Of a DNA stretch of 64,000 nucleotides, positions 34,467 to 43,470 are shown piece after piece. Made by a program: the position numbers and the translations under genes. Origin of the DNA: Mycolicibacterium mageritense (lineage in GTDB: Bacteria; Actinomycetota; Actinomycetes; Mycobacteriales; Mycobacteriaceae); assembly GCF_010727475.1 (NCBI RefSeq), contig NZ_AP022567.1, positions 5,766,001 to 5,830,000 of the forward strand, in the 5' to 3' direction. The notes beneath the pieces were generated by a model. That model was not told where the DNA came from. It saw only the letters and a list, made by a program, of their open reading frames with translations, and ran no database searches. The stretch's first letter is position 1. Every line of letters begins with the position of its first letter.

Positions 34467-35267
34467 GTGCCGATCAAAACGCCCTACGAGGATTTGCTAC
34501 GGCTCGTGATGGCGCAGGGGACGCCCAAATCGGACCGCACGGGCACCGGTACCCGCAGCCTGTTCGGGCATCAGATGCGCTACGACCTCGCGGACGGTTT
34601 CCCGTTGCTCACCACCAAGAAGGTGCACACCAAGTCGGTGATCTACGAGCTGCTGTGGTTCCTGCGCGGTGATTCCAACGTGGGCTGGCTGCACGAGCAC
34701 GGTGTCACCATATGGGACGAATGGGCCAGCGAGACAGGCGATCTGGGGCCGATATACGGAGTGCAGTGGCGGTCGTGGCCGACCCCGTCGGGTGAGCACG
34801 TCGACCAGATCAGCAACGCTCTGGAACTGCTCAAACGAGATCCCGACTCGAGGCGCAACATCGTCTCGGCGTGGAACGTCGGCGAGATTCCGCAGATGGC
34901 GCTGCCGCCCTGCCATGCGTTCTTCCAGTTCTACGTGGCCGACGGCAAGCTGTCCTGCCAGCTCTACCAGCGCAGCGCCGACCTGTTCCTCGGGGTGCCG
35001 TTCAACATCGCCAGCTACGCGTTGCTGACCCACATGATGGCCGCACAGGCCGGGCTCGGGGTCGGTGAGTTCGTCTGGACCGGTGGGGACTGCCACATCT
35101 ACGACAACCACGTCGAGCAAGTGGCGCTGCAACTCGCCCGTGAACCCAGGCCCTATCCGGAACTCGTTCTGGCACCCCGTGATTCGATATTCGACTACAC
35201 CTACGAGGACATCGTCATCAAGAATTACGACCCGCATCCCGCGATCAAGGCGCCCGTCGCCGTATGA
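34467..35267 (+). CDS. thyA: Thymidylate synthase ThyA
   Basis: A 266-aa folate-dependent enzyme methylating dUMP to dTMP. The catalytic Cys149 is in LPPCHAFFQF. Other signatures are GTGTRSLFGHQMRYDL, GPIYGVQWR, RRNIVSAWN, CQLYQRSADLFLGVPFNIA (in part) and GGDCHIYDNH. TAAGCT at 34455-34460 is 6 nt before the GTG. It is followed by dfrA with a 4-nt overlap, which recycles the dihydrofolate it produces. A second, flavin-dependent synthase (thyX) is encoded 13 kb away. Confidence 0.97.
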   Translation: MPIKTPYEDLLRLVMAQGTPKSDRTGTGTRSLFGHQMRYDLADGFPLLTTKKVHTKSVIYELLWFLRGDSNVGWLHEHGVTIWDEWASETGDLGPIYGVQWRSWPTPSGEHVDQISNALELLKRDPDSRRNIVSAWNVGEIPQMALPPCHAFFQFYVADGKLSCQLYQRSADLFLGVPFNIASYALLTHMMAAQAGLGVGEFVWTGGDCHIYDNHVEQVALQLAREPRPYPELVLAPRDSIFDYTYEDIVIKNYDPHPAIKAPVAV

Positions 35268-35794
35268 GCGACCGTGAAAGTGTGATCGAGACTTCCGAGC
35301 AGAGCCGCACCCGGCTTCGGCGGCTGGCATTGATCTGGGCGCAGTCGACGTCGGGCGTCATCGGGCGCGACAACACCATCCCGTGGCGGTTGCCGGAGGA
35401 CCAGGCCCGGTTCAAGGAGCTCACCCTCGGACAGACCGTGGTGATGGGCAGGCTCACGTGGGAGTCTTTGCCGGCCAAGGTGCGGCCGTTGCCGGGCCGG
35501 CGCAACGTCGTGGTCACCCGCAACCCCGGATACGTGGCGGACGGGGCCGAAGTCGTCACGGAACTGGGTGACGTGTTCCGCGGCTGGGTGATCGGCGGTG
35601 CGCAGATCTATCGGCAGGCGCTCCCGTTCGCCGACCGCTGCGAGGTGACCGAGATCGACGTCGATCTGCCGGCTGCTGCCGGTGATGCGATGGCGCCGGT
35701 TCTGGACGAGTCCTGGACCGGCACCAGCGGAGAATGGCTGACCAGCAGCTCGGGCTTGCGGTATCGGTTCTGCACCTACACGCGGCAGCTGTAG
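35264..35794 (+). CDS. dfrA: Dihydrofolate reductase
   Basis: A 176-aa NADPH-dependent reductase, slightly longer than usual because of about 20 extra N-terminal residues before LALIWAQS. Conserved are GVIGRDNTIPWRLPEDQARF (in part, with the active-site acid), GQTVVMGRLTWESLP, RRNVVVTRNP and GWVIGGAQIYRQAL. Overlaps thyA by 4 nt (ATGA) and the convergent DUF4303 gene by 19 bp. Confidence 0.96.
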   Translation: MSDRESVIETSEQSRTRLRRLALIWAQSTSGVIGRDNTIPWRLPEDQARFKELTLGQTVVMGRLTWESLPAKVRPLPGRRNVVVTRNPGYVADGAEVVTELGDVFRGWVIGGAQIYRQALPFADRCEVTEIDVDLPAAAGDAMAPVLDESWTGTSGEWLTSSSGLRYRFCTYTRQL

Positions 35795-37014
35795 CCGGCC
35801 AGTCGGCGCACCTCCGCGTCGGAGTCGCCGGTCGCCGCGTCGCTGATCCGTTGGCGCAATACCTCCAGTTCGTCTGGGTCCACGTCGTCAGGGCCCATGG
35901 GGCCGATCAGCTCGCCGACGACGATCACCGCGTGGCGCCGGATCACCGGTTCGGGATGGTCGAGCCCGAGCCGCGCGCCCGGAATGTCGGCCGCGTCGGG
36001 GGTGCAGTATCCGCGCCCCGGTTTGAGCTCCTCGGTCACGGCCGCGGCGATCGACGGGTCGGCGAGACCGGCGGCCAGCAGCGAGTAATCCAACGGAGCC
36101 CAGCCGCGGCCCTGATCGCGGAACGACGTGTACGGCGCGGCAACCGCAGCGGCCCGGCTCGACGCGGGAAGGTCGCGGCGCGCCAACACCTCCGGTCCCG
36201 CACCGAGGCGTCCCAGTGCCGTGGCCACCCAGTCGTGGGCGTTGGCGCGCAGCGGTAGGGCAGCCCACAAGGCGTCCATCACGTCGGGCGTCGCGATGGC
36301 CAGGTCGGCGAGGAGTTTGGCGCCCGCCCACGCCGTGTCGGGGTGTGCCAGTGCCGCAATCCCGACCGGCACGGCGGCCGCGCCGGCGTCGAGGAGGAGT
36401 TCGATTGCGCGTTCACGGCCGAGTGCTTGCGGTGGTCCGGCGACGAGGCCTGCCGGCGTGGCGAGCGCCTGTACGCGCTGCTCGACCGGCATAGCCGCGA
36501 CAGCGCGCTCAGCGTCGGCCGCGGCCGCGTAATCGGGAAAATGGAGGCGTAATTCCTCCGGCGTGACCGACCGCACCAGAAGCTCACCGGGCTCGTCGTC
36601 GACGAAGACGACGACGTCGGGCGGCAAGGTGCCGTCGGCCACGAGCGCGGCCCGGGTCCGCGCCGCGATGGTCAGGATGGCCTCGGCGAATCGGCCCCAC
36701 GCCTGTTCCCACTGCGCGCGTGGCAGCCCCGTCACAGCCGCACTGAGCCGCTCGCCCCACCGCGCGTCGGTTTCGGCCCACTCATAATCCTGGTGCTCCC
36801 AATCCGGTGGGCTGAATCGGCAGTCGGCGTCCTCGACCGATTCTTCGGTCGCGAACGCGAGATTGGGCAGATAAATCACCCCGGTGGTCTCCGCATAGAA
36901 CCCACTGAATGCCACTGCGTAGGGGCGTTCGCCGAGTACGTCGACCATGGCACGTACGGCGTCGGAGGCGGCCGCCGTCAACTCACCGACGAACCCGTCC
37001 CAATCGAATTCCAC
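35776..37014 (-). CDS. DUF4303-like protein with C-terminal HEAT-type repeats
   Basis: About 412 aa. The N-terminal part (FDWDGFVGELTAAASDAVRAM, in part; YAVAFSGFYAETTGVIYLPNLA, in part) resembles DUF4303. From about residue 190 on, the protein is built of Ala-rich helical repeats of HEAT type, ending in HAVIVVGELIGP and DSDAEVRRLAGYSCRV. The GTG at 37014 begins at the domain; a longer frame to 37104 adds Pro-rich residues. Function unknown. DUF4303 proteins occur in polymorphic-toxin immunity loci elsewhere, but no toxin gene is visible here. Confidence 0.6.
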   Translation of the reverse strand: MEFDWDGFVGELTAAASDAVRAMVDVLGERPYAVAFSGFYAETTGVIYLPNLAFATEESVEDADCRFSPPDWEHQDYEWAETDARWGERLSAAVTGLPRAQWEQAWGRFAEAILTIAARTRAALVADGTLPPDVVVFVDDEPGELLVRSVTPEELRLHFPDYAAAADAERAVAAMPVEQRVQALATPAGLVAGPPQALGRERAIELLLDAGAAAVPVGIAALAHPDTAWAGAKLLADLAIATPDVMDALWAALPLRANAHDWVATALGRLGAGPEVLARRDLPASSRAAAVAAPYTSFRDQGRGWAPLDYSLLAAGLADPSIAAAVTEELKPGRGYCTPDAADIPGARLGLDHPEPVIRRHAVIVVGELIGPMGPDDVDPDELEVLRQRISDAATGDSDAEVRRLAGYSCRV

Positions 37015-37069
37015 GGCGTCCAGTATCGCCGGAACCGGACTTGTCGGTGGCGTAGGGAACGATGGCGGG

Positions 37070-38272
37070 GTGGCCACTCTGACTACCGCACAGGCCCGCC
37101 GCATCGCCGTCGCTGCGCAGGGGTTTCATGAACCGAAACCCCGTGGCGCGGTCACGCGCGCGCATCTGCGCCGGTTGATCTCCCGGATCCAGGTACTGCA
37201 ATTGGACTCGGTGTCCGTCGCGGTGCGCGCCCACTATGCACCGGTTTTCAGCCGGCTCGGCCCGTATGACCGGGAGATCGTGGATCGCGCGGCGTGGTCG
37301 CATTCGGCGCGCTCGCCGCGACTGCTGGTCGAATACTGGGCGCACGAGGCCGCGCTGATGGCCGTCGACGACTGGCCGTTGCTGCGGTGGCGGATGCGTG
37401 AGTACACCCACGGCCGCTGGGGCACCGATATCGTGCGGAAGAACGCCAAACTCGCCGAAGACGTGGTCGCCGCCGTCGCCGAGCTGGGTCCGTCCACAGC
37501 GGGACAGATCGAGGCCCACCTGGAAGCCGAACCCCGCGGGCGCAAGGGGCCGTGGTGGGGCCGGAGCGACACCAAGTGGGTCGCAGAGGCGTTGTTCGCG
37601 TCGGGAGTTTTCACGACCGCGACGCGGGTGGGGTTCGCGCGGCACTACGACCTCACCGAGAACGTGCTGCCGCCCGATGTGATCGCCCGGGAGGTGGGCG
37701 AGGATGATGCGATCCGCGAACTGACACTGCGCGCGGCGACAGCGCTGGGTGTCGGCACCGAAGCCGACATCCGGGACTACTTCCGGCTGGGGGCCAAGCA
37801 GGTCAAACCGGCCATCGCCAAGCTGGTCGCCGACGGGGAGCTGGAGCCTGTCGAGATCGAGGGTGTTCCCGCGTATCTGCGGGCCGGCCAGATCCTGCCC
37901 CGCCGTGATCGCGGCACCGCGCTGCTGTGCCCGTTCGATCCGCTGATCTTCTTCCGGCCCCGCGTCGAGCGACTGTTCGGCTTCCACTACCGCATCGAGA
38001 TCTACACGCCCGCGCCCAAGCGCCAGTTCGGTTACTACGTCTGGCCGTTCCTGCTCGACGGCGAGTTGGTGGGTCGGGTGGACCTCAAGCGGACGGACAC
38101 TGCCCTGCATGTGGTCGGTGCCTTCACCGAAGACGGTCAAGACCGCATCCGAGTCGCAGGTGCGCTGGCGGGGGAGCTGCGGTCGATGGCGTCATGGCTC
38201 GGGGTCGACGACGTGACCGCGGGGGAGCGCGGCGATCTGGTGACGCCGCTGCGCCGCAGCCTCACCGGGTAG
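37070..38272 (+). CDS. YcaQ/AlkZ-like winged-helix DNA glycosylase
   Basis: A 400-aa protein of the HTH_42 family. The segment IQVLQLDSVSV holds the Gln-hydrophobic-Asp catalytic motif of the YcaQ (AlkX) group, and FSRLGPYDREIVD, LLVEYWAHEAALM, PLLRWRMREYT and LLCPFDPLIFFRPRVERLFGF (in part) are strongly conserved family blocks. Relatives unhook interstrand DNA crosslinks or excise bulky alkyl-purines. Divergent from the DUF4303 gene across 55 bp. The GTG at 37070 gives a domain-length N-terminus. Confidence 0.85.
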   Translation: MATLTTAQARRIAVAAQGFHEPKPRGAVTRAHLRRLISRIQVLQLDSVSVAVRAHYAPVFSRLGPYDREIVDRAAWSHSARSPRLLVEYWAHEAALMAVDDWPLLRWRMREYTHGRWGTDIVRKNAKLAEDVVAAVAELGPSTAGQIEAHLEAEPRGRKGPWWGRSDTKWVAEALFASGVFTTATRVGFARHYDLTENVLPPDVIAREVGEDDAIRELTLRAATALGVGTEADIRDYFRLGAKQVKPAIAKLVADGELEPVEIEGVPAYLRAGQILPRRDRGTALLCPFDPLIFFRPRVERLFGFHYRIEIYTPAPKRQFGYYVWPFLLDGELVGRVDLKRTDTALHVVGAFTEDGQDRIRVAGALAGELRSMASWLGVDDVTAGERGDLVTPLRRSLTG

Positions 38273-38849
38273 CGATGACCGTTCCGGTCTGGGCGTCGAC
38301 CTCGTACTCGACCTCCGAGCCGTCGGCCCGGACGAACTGAACTTTCCAGACCACGGTGTTCGCCGCGTTCGTGTCGATCTCCATTTCATCGAACGCGGCG
38401 TCACCCGCCTGCTCGCCGGCGGTCGTGAGGGCTCGCACCGCATCGGTCTGAATACCCTGAAGCTTGGCGATGTCGTCGTCGGGCGTGCTCTTCTGTTGCT
38501 GCGACACCACGCGGTTGCCGCTCGAATCGACCAGGATCTTGAACTCATTCGCATCCGACGCCACCTTGACGTCGAATACCTGTTCAGTGCCGCGGGAGTC
38601 GATCTCGAGGTCAAAAGGGCGCCCGTTGGGCACGGCGCCCGCTGCGGTGCGCAATGCGGCCTGGGCCGCAGCGACCGGGGCGGTGTCACTGCGGCCGGTT
38701 GTGGGCGCAGCGGGCGTCGTCTGCGTGGCTGCGGGCGACGTCGCTGTGGGCGACGGGGTTGCCTGCGATTCTGTGGAACTGTCGGCGCCGCAGCCGACGG
38801 TCACTGCCGCCAAGAAACTACCGATTACCGCTGCCAGCCGCACCACCAC
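38262..38849 (-). CDS. PepSY-like lipoprotein
   Basis: A 195-aa exported protein. The N-terminus VVVRLAAVIGSFLAAVTVGC has a near-lipobox (Thr at -3 is not ideal) followed by a Ser/Thr/Pro linker. Two PepSY-like stretches follow: residues of the first include PFDLEIDSRGTEQVFDVKVA and NEFKILVDSSGNRV, the second DEMEIDTNAANTVVWKVQFV and EVEYEVDAQTGTV. Three consecutive GTG codons are possible starts; 38849 is best spaced from GAGGAA. Overlaps the YcaQ-type gene by 11 bp. Confidence 0.75.
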   Translation of the reverse strand: MVVRLAAVIGSFLAAVTVGCGADSSTESQATPSPTATSPAATQTTPAAPTTGRSDTAPVAAAQAALRTAAGAVPNGRPFDLEIDSRGTEQVFDVKVASDANEFKILVDSSGNRVVSQQQKSTPDDDIAKLQGIQTDAVRALTTAGEQAGDAAFDEMEIDTNAANTVVWKVQFVRADGSEVEYEVDAQTGTVIATR

Positions 38850-38947
38850 GACGCTTCCTCCCGACGATGTTCGTGCTTCGACTACCCGGACTTGCCGTCG
38901 GCAAAACGATCGGTGTCCGAAACACCCCCTGGCCGGACCATAATCGA

Positions 38948-39652
38948 ATGATGGCGAGTAGGGGCATCGTTGCGGCATTCGCGGTTCTGTCGGTCATGGT
39001 CTTCGGCGGAACCGGAACTGCCGCCGCCGATACCGGAACCAGCAACGGCGCGACGTACACCGTGGCAACGAAGTCCGTCGACCCGGGCGACGGCTGGACA
39101 GTCGACGTAGGCCAGTTGTCCGGTGGAGACCAGGCCGTGGCCTCGGCGTTCAACGCGGCGAGCGTGGCGTCGGGGAGAACCATGGGCGGCATGCTCGACC
39201 GCGACGAGGTCATCCGGGACGACGCAACCTTCGAGGCCAAACCCGAAGTGAGCTTTCGCCCGACCGCCATCTCGCAGGTGCTGACCGGTGTGTACTTCCA
39301 TCAGGGCGCGGCACATCCGCTGGACTACGTCACCACCGTCGTCATCGACAGCCGCTCCGCGCGGCCAATCACGCTCGACGACCTCTTCGCCGACAAGCAG
39401 GCCGGGTTGAACAGGCTTTCCGAGCAGACGAAGCTGCTGTTTCCGGGTCTCACGGGTGAGCCGTCACCGATGTCCGACCGGCCCGGCAACGCGCCCGTCG
39501 AGGAGAACTTCCACAACTGGATCCCGACCGCGGACGGACTGGAAATCCATTTTGAGGATTACCAATTCGCCCATGGTCTGCCGGTGATCACGGTGCCGTG
39601 GTCGAAGCTCACCGATGTGCTCGCCCCTGACATGCAGGTGCTGGCGCGGTAG
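38948..39652 (+). CDS. Secreted DUF3298 (RsiV-like) protein
   Basis: A 234-aa protein with a cleavable signal peptide (VAAFAVLSVMVFGGTGTAAA) and a C-terminal DUF3298-like domain (FHQGAAHPLDYVTTVVID, ITLDDLFADKQAGLNRL, FEDYQFAHGLPVITVPW). The same domain forms the sensing part of the anti-sigma factor RsiV, but there is no membrane anchor or anti-sigma segment here. Similar mycobacterial proteins are secreted antigens. Two adjacent ATGs (38948, 38951) are possible starts. Confidence 0.75.
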   Translation: MMASRGIVAAFAVLSVMVFGGTGTAAADTGTSNGATYTVATKSVDPGDGWTVDVGQLSGGDQAVASAFNAASVASGRTMGGMLDRDEVIRDDATFEAKPEVSFRPTAISQVLTGVYFHQGAAHPLDYVTTVVIDSRSARPITLDDLFADKQAGLNRLSEQTKLLFPGLTGEPSPMSDRPGNAPVEENFHNWIPTADGLEIHFEDYQFAHGLPVITVPWSKLTDVLAPDMQVLAR

Positions 39653-39657
39653 CCGGG

Positions 39658-41049
39658 CTATTCCTCCGCGAGCTCCGGTACACCACGGCCCCGGATCATG
39701 TTGGTGGCGAACACGATTGCCCCGATCGCGAGCCACACGATGCCCCCGATCTTGGCCAGCGCGTCGGCGTTGACCAGCACGTACGCGATGATCAGGAAGC
39801 CGATTGCCGGGACCACCAGGTGCAGCAGATAGTTCTTCGACTTCTTGCGCACCAGGTAGTACCAGGCCACCGAGATGTGCAGCAGGCAGAACCCGAAGAG
39901 CGCGCCGAAGTTCACCAGTGACGAGATCAGGCCAATCTGGCCCACGAAGAACAGCACCAACACCAGGCTGAGCGCACTGACCACCAGGATCGCCGCGATG
40001 GGCACCTTGCGTGAACTGATCGTCGACAGGAACGACGGCAGTTGGCGGTCACGGCTCATCGAGTACAACAGGCGGCTGGTCGCGGCCTGCGCGGCCATGG
40101 CGTTCGCGAAGCCCACCGCCAGCACGTTGACGACGAAGAACGCGTTCATCCACCCCGTGCTCGACGCGGCCTGCACCAAGAGGAAGAAGGCGTTGCCCAT
40201 CTCGTCGTCACTGAACGATTCGCGACCGCCGGCCAGCAGGCTGGCCAGCCACGTCTGGGTGATGAACAGGAACGCCACCACGAACAGTGCGATGATCATC
40301 GCCCGCCCGGCAGGGTTCTTCTTGCCGGTCGACTCCTCGGCCAGCGTCGAGATGCCGTCGAAGCCAAGGAAACTCAGCACCGCGATCGACAGTGCGGCGG
40401 CGATCAGCGGCGCGCTGACGAGCTCAGAATTCCAGATCGGTGTGGTGCTCCACACGACGTCGGGCAGCGTCTGCCCGTTGATGGCGCGCACCGCGATGAC
40501 CACGAACAGCACGACGAACACCAGCTCGACGGCCAGGAACATGCGGTTGACGATCTTGAGGGATCCGACGCCGAGCAGGTTGATGACCGTGTTGACGACG
40601 ACGAACACGATTGCCCAGACCCAGCGCGGCGTTCCGGGGAACAGTCCGACCATCGATTCGGCCGCGAAGACGTAGAGCAGCGTGGGGATCAGCAGGTAGT
40701 CCAGCAGGATCGCCCAGCCCGCGAAGAAGCCGAGGCCGGGGTGGATGCCGCGACCCACATACGCGAAGACCGATCCTGCCAGCGGAAACGACTTGGCCAT
40801 CTGCGAATAGGCCAGGGCGGTGAACACCATGGCGATCAGGCCGATGAGATAGACCAGCGGCACCATGCCCGACGCGCTGTTGTAGACGGTGCCGAAGATC
40901 GTCCACGGTGCGATCGGCACCATGAACACCAGCCCGTAGACGATCAGGTCGACTGTCGATACGGAGCGGTCGAGTTCCTGTTTGTAGCCGAATGATTCGA
41001 GGCTGCGCTGTCCTTCACCGGTGGTGAGGTGGCTCGCGGTAGTGGCCAT
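39658..41049 (-). CDS. APC-family amino-acid permease
   Basis: A 463-aa membrane transporter with about 12 hydrophobic segments. The first helix follows the APC pattern (VYGLVFMVPIAPWTIFG), and FLGFDGISTLAEESTGKKNPAGRA (in part) is the conserved helix 6-loop region. It imports or exchanges amino acids or amines with cations. It is downstream of a proline-iminopeptidase-like gene by 32 nt on the same strand, so it may import the amino acid or amide used by that enzyme. Confidence 0.9.
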   Translation of the reverse strand: MATTASHLTTGEGQRSLESFGYKQELDRSVSTVDLIVYGLVFMVPIAPWTIFGTVYNSASGMVPLVYLIGLIAMVFTALAYSQMAKSFPLAGSVFAYVGRGIHPGLGFFAGWAILLDYLLIPTLLYVFAAESMVGLFPGTPRWVWAIVFVVVNTVINLLGVGSLKIVNRMFLAVELVFVVLFVVIAVRAINGQTLPDVVWSTTPIWNSELVSAPLIAAALSIAVLSFLGFDGISTLAEESTGKKNPAGRAMIIALFVVAFLFITQTWLASLLAGGRESFSDDEMGNAFFLLVQAASSTGWMNAFFVVNVLAVGFANAMAAQAATSRLLYSMSRDRQLPSFLSTISSRKVPIAAILVVSALSLVLVLFFVGQIGLISSLVNFGALFGFCLLHISVAWYYLVRKKSKNYLLHLVVPAIGFLIIAYVLVNADALAKIGGIVWLAIGAIVFATNMIRGRGVPELAEE

Positions 41050-41081
41050 GGAGATCCTGTCGGGTCGAGGGATGGTGGGTG

Positions 41082-42011
41082 TCAGACCCGGGCGGCGGCG
41101 GCCAGATCGTGCTCGTGCAGGAATGCCGCGATGACGGCGCGGAACTCCTCGGGTTTCTCCAAATGTGTGCAATGACTGCTGTCCGGAAATACGTGACTGC
41201 GGACATCGGCGATGTGGTCCACGTACGGCTGCCATGTCGCGGGTGTCGCCTCGTCGAATTCGCCTGCCACCACGAGAACCGGCGCAGTGATCGCCGGCAG
41301 CCGCTCGATGATGCTCCAATCACGCAACGTGCCGATCACGTGAAACTCGTTGGGGCCGTTCATCGTGTGGTAGACCGTCGGTTCGGCGATCATCTGGGCC
41401 TCGCTGTCGGCGAAGTCCTTGGGCATGGGTGTCACCCGGCACACGTGGCGGCGGTAGAACTCGAGCGTGGCCTCGATATACGCCGGATCGTCGACGGTGC
41501 CATCGGCTTCGTGCCGGAGCATCGCGGCGAGCATCTCGGGTGGCAACTGCTCCCGGAGTTCGGCAGCGCCTTGCAGCCAGAGTTGCATCGAGGCGGGCGA
41601 ATTGCAGATCGACAGCGACTCCAAGCCGTCCGGTTGCCGGACGGCGATCTCGGCACCCAGCATGCCGCCCCACGACTGGCCGAGCACGTGATAGCGCTCG
41701 ATCCCGAGTGCCGCACGTACCGTGTGGAACTCGTCGACGAACAGCTCGGGCGTCCAGAAGTCCGCGGGTGCATCGGGTAGGTGCGTGCTGTTCCCGCAAC
41801 CGAGTTGGTCGTAGTGGATAACGGTGCGGCCGGTCTCGTCGGCCAGCGCGGCGATGTTGGCGACGTAGTTGTGCGCCATTCCCGGGCCGCCGTGCAGGAC
41901 GAACAGGGGCAGGGCGTCGGGGCGGGCGGTTTCCGGTGTGGTGACCTGAACCCAGGTCTGGTGCTCGCGGAAGGGCACCGTGCGGGTCGAACGTGGCATG
42001 GTGGTCAGCAT
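41082..42011 (-). CDS. Proline-iminopeptidase-like alpha/beta hydrolase (S33 family)
   Basis: A 309-aa hydrolase. It has the S33 oxyanion motif HGGPG, the nucleophile elbow GQSWGG, the conserved YDQLGCGNS and the His in SSHCTHLEKPEE. S33 enzymes remove N-terminal Pro or act on amino-acid amides. ATG 42011 and ATG 41999 are both possible; the predicted -10 (TAATGT, 42020-42015) would leave only the second with any leader. First gene of the operon with the APC permease, under the adjacent GntR regulator's candidate operator. Confidence 0.85.
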   Translation of the reverse strand: MLTTMPRSTRTVPFREHQTWVQVTTPETARPDALPLFVLHGGPGMAHNYVANIAALADETGRTVIHYDQLGCGNSTHLPDAPADFWTPELFVDEFHTVRAALGIERYHVLGQSWGGMLGAEIAVRQPDGLESLSICNSPASMQLWLQGAAELREQLPPEMLAAMLRHEADGTVDDPAYIEATLEFYRRHVCRVTPMPKDFADSEAQMIAEPTVYHTMNGPNEFHVIGTLRDWSIIERLPAITAPVLVVAGEFDEATPATWQPYVDHIADVRSHVFPDSSHCTHLEKPEEFRAVIAAFLHEHDLAAAARV

Positions 42012-42015
42012 GAGA

Positions 42016-42048
42016 CATTAATGGTCTCGCGGCAAGACCATTAATGGT
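42016..42048. promoter_or_regulatory. Double palindromic operator in the GntR/iminopeptidase gap
   Basis: CATTAATGGTCT (42016-42027) is repeated as its exact reverse complement at 42035-42046, spaced by 7 nt. Each arm also contains a small palindrome: ACCATTAATGGT at 42037-42048 is perfect, and its left counterpart at 42016-42026 lacks one base pair. Centres are 23 bp apart, about two helical turns. The left copy covers the predicted -10 of the iminopeptidase operon. Confidence 0.75.
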
Positions 42049-42101
42049 GTTTTAACAATTGCTGTCGATACTGTGGGTGCGGACGCGAGAGGGGAGCGGT
42101 G

Positions 42102-42869
42102 ATGACGCAGCCCGCCGGTGCCGGGGTACCCGGGTTGCTGGAGTGTGAGCTCGAATCGCCGTCGCGCATCGACGAGATCACCGATCGGCTGGTCACGGCC
42201 ATCGCGCTCGGCGAATACCTTCCCGGTGCGCGGTTGCCTGCCGAACGAGAACTCGCGGCAGCCCTTCGGGTGGGCCGAATGACGGTGCGGGCGGCGCTTG
42301 CGCGGCTGGTCGACCGCGGGCTGGTGGAAACCCGGCGCGGCCGCGGCGGCGGATCGTACGTTCTGCAGCAGTGGCCTGAATCGTCGACCGAGGCGGTCGG
42401 GCGCACGCTGACCATCCGGCTCGACGAACTGCGCGACCGGTGCGATGCGATCTGCCGTCTGCACGGTGCCATCTGCCGGGCCGCGGCCGAATCGCGGTCC
42501 GACGACGACGTCGCGGCACTGCGGGAGTGTTTGGCGGCGTACCGATCCGCCGAGAGCGGGCTGGCCGCTCAGCAGGCCGACAGCGCGCTGCACCTCGCGA
42601 TCATCGATGCCGCGCACAACCGCGTCCTCAAGCAGGTTTTGCTCGAGCTGGAGGCGTCGGTGAGTATCGGTGCGCCCGCGCACCTTTGGGGCGAACCGGC
42701 GACGATGCGGCAGATGGAGCTGCGGGCCCTGTATGAGCACGAACAGCTGATCGACGCGATCGCCGCCGGCCGCGGCGACGACGCCGACGCGATCGCCCGC
42801 GCCCACGTCGCCATCGACTTCGAACTCATCTCGGCGGCGATGCGCCGCGCGGGCGTGCTCACCGACTGA
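42102..42869 (+). CDS. GntR-family regulator with FCD ligand domain
   Basis: A 255-aa regulator. The winged helix covers about 20-90 (SRIDEITDRLVTAIALGEYL, PGARLPAERELAAALRVGRM, GLVETRRGRGGGSYV). The all-helical FCD domain covers about 110-240, with metal-ligand type residues in DSALHLAIIDAAHN and LYEHEQLIDAI. GGGGAG at 42091-42096 selects ATG 42102. Divergent from the iminopeptidase-permease operon, which it probably represses until an amino-acid-related effector binds. Confidence 0.88.
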   Translation: MTQPAGAGVPGLLECELESPSRIDEITDRLVTAIALGEYLPGARLPAERELAAALRVGRMTVRAALARLVDRGLVETRRGRGGGSYVLQQWPESSTEAVGRTLTIRLDELRDRCDAICRLHGAICRAAAESRSDDDVAALRECLAAYRSAESGLAAQQADSALHLAIIDAAHNRVLKQVLLELEASVSIGAPAHLWGEPATMRQMELRALYEHEQLIDAIAAGRGDDADAIARAHVAIDFELISAAMRRAGVLTD

Positions 42870-42881
42870 GTTGCGGCTGGT

Positions 42882-43445
42882 TCAATTCAACGGAATGTCG
42901 TTGTTGCCCTTTGACTCCTGATACCGGTCGGACAGCGTCGCATACCGGGCACGGATCCGCTGATCCTGCTCGCGCATCTCCGGCTCGATCAGGTCGGGAA
43001 TCGAGTAGGCGGTCCAGAACGCATTGCGTTGGCGATAGCCGCCGGGCTCCAACCCGAACACCTCGTCGAGGATCTTCAGGTCGTGGGGGATTGCGAAGCC
43101 GTCGCGCGAGTCCTGGTGGCTGAAGAAGTAGTAGAAGTTGTCGAAGCCGGCCCACGTGATGGCCGACATGCACATGGTGCAGGGCTCATGGGTGGACAGG
43201 AACAGCAGGTCGGCGGTGGACGGCCGGCCGGGCAGTTCGTAGAACAGTTTGAGCGTGTGAACCTCACCGTGCCAGAGCGGGTTTTCGATCTCGTTGTTGG
43301 TTCCGGCGAGCACCAGCGACAGGTCGGACTTCCGTAGGATCGCCGCGCCGAACACCTTGTTGCCATCCCCGACGCCTCGCTCGGTGATCGGCAGGATGTC
43401 ATGCTCGATCACGTCGAGCAGGCGGCTGGCGAGATTCGGTGGCAT
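42882..43445 (-). CDS. Nucleoside/CMP deaminase-family protein
   Basis: A 187-aa zinc deaminase-fold protein. The metal and proton-shuttle motif appears as WHGEVH (His and catalytic Glu) and the Cys pair as THEPCTMCMSA. Between and after them are deaminase-fold strands (FGAAILRKSDLSLVLAGTN). The C-terminal 60 residues (DSRDGFAIPHDL onward) extend beyond typical guanine or tRNA-adenosine deaminases. The substrate is unknown. ATG 43445 preferred over TTG 43451. Confidence 0.8.
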   Translation of the reverse strand: MPPNLASRLLDVIEHDILPITERGVGDGNKVFGAAILRKSDLSLVLAGTNNEIENPLWHGEVHTLKLFYELPGRPSTADLLFLSTHEPCTMCMSAITWAGFDNFYYFFSHQDSRDGFAIPHDLKILDEVFGLEPGGYRQRNAFWTAYSIPDLIEPEMREQDQRIRARYATLSDRYQESKGNNDIPLN

Positions 43446-43470
43446 GGCCAACCATAGAACGGTTGCGCCC

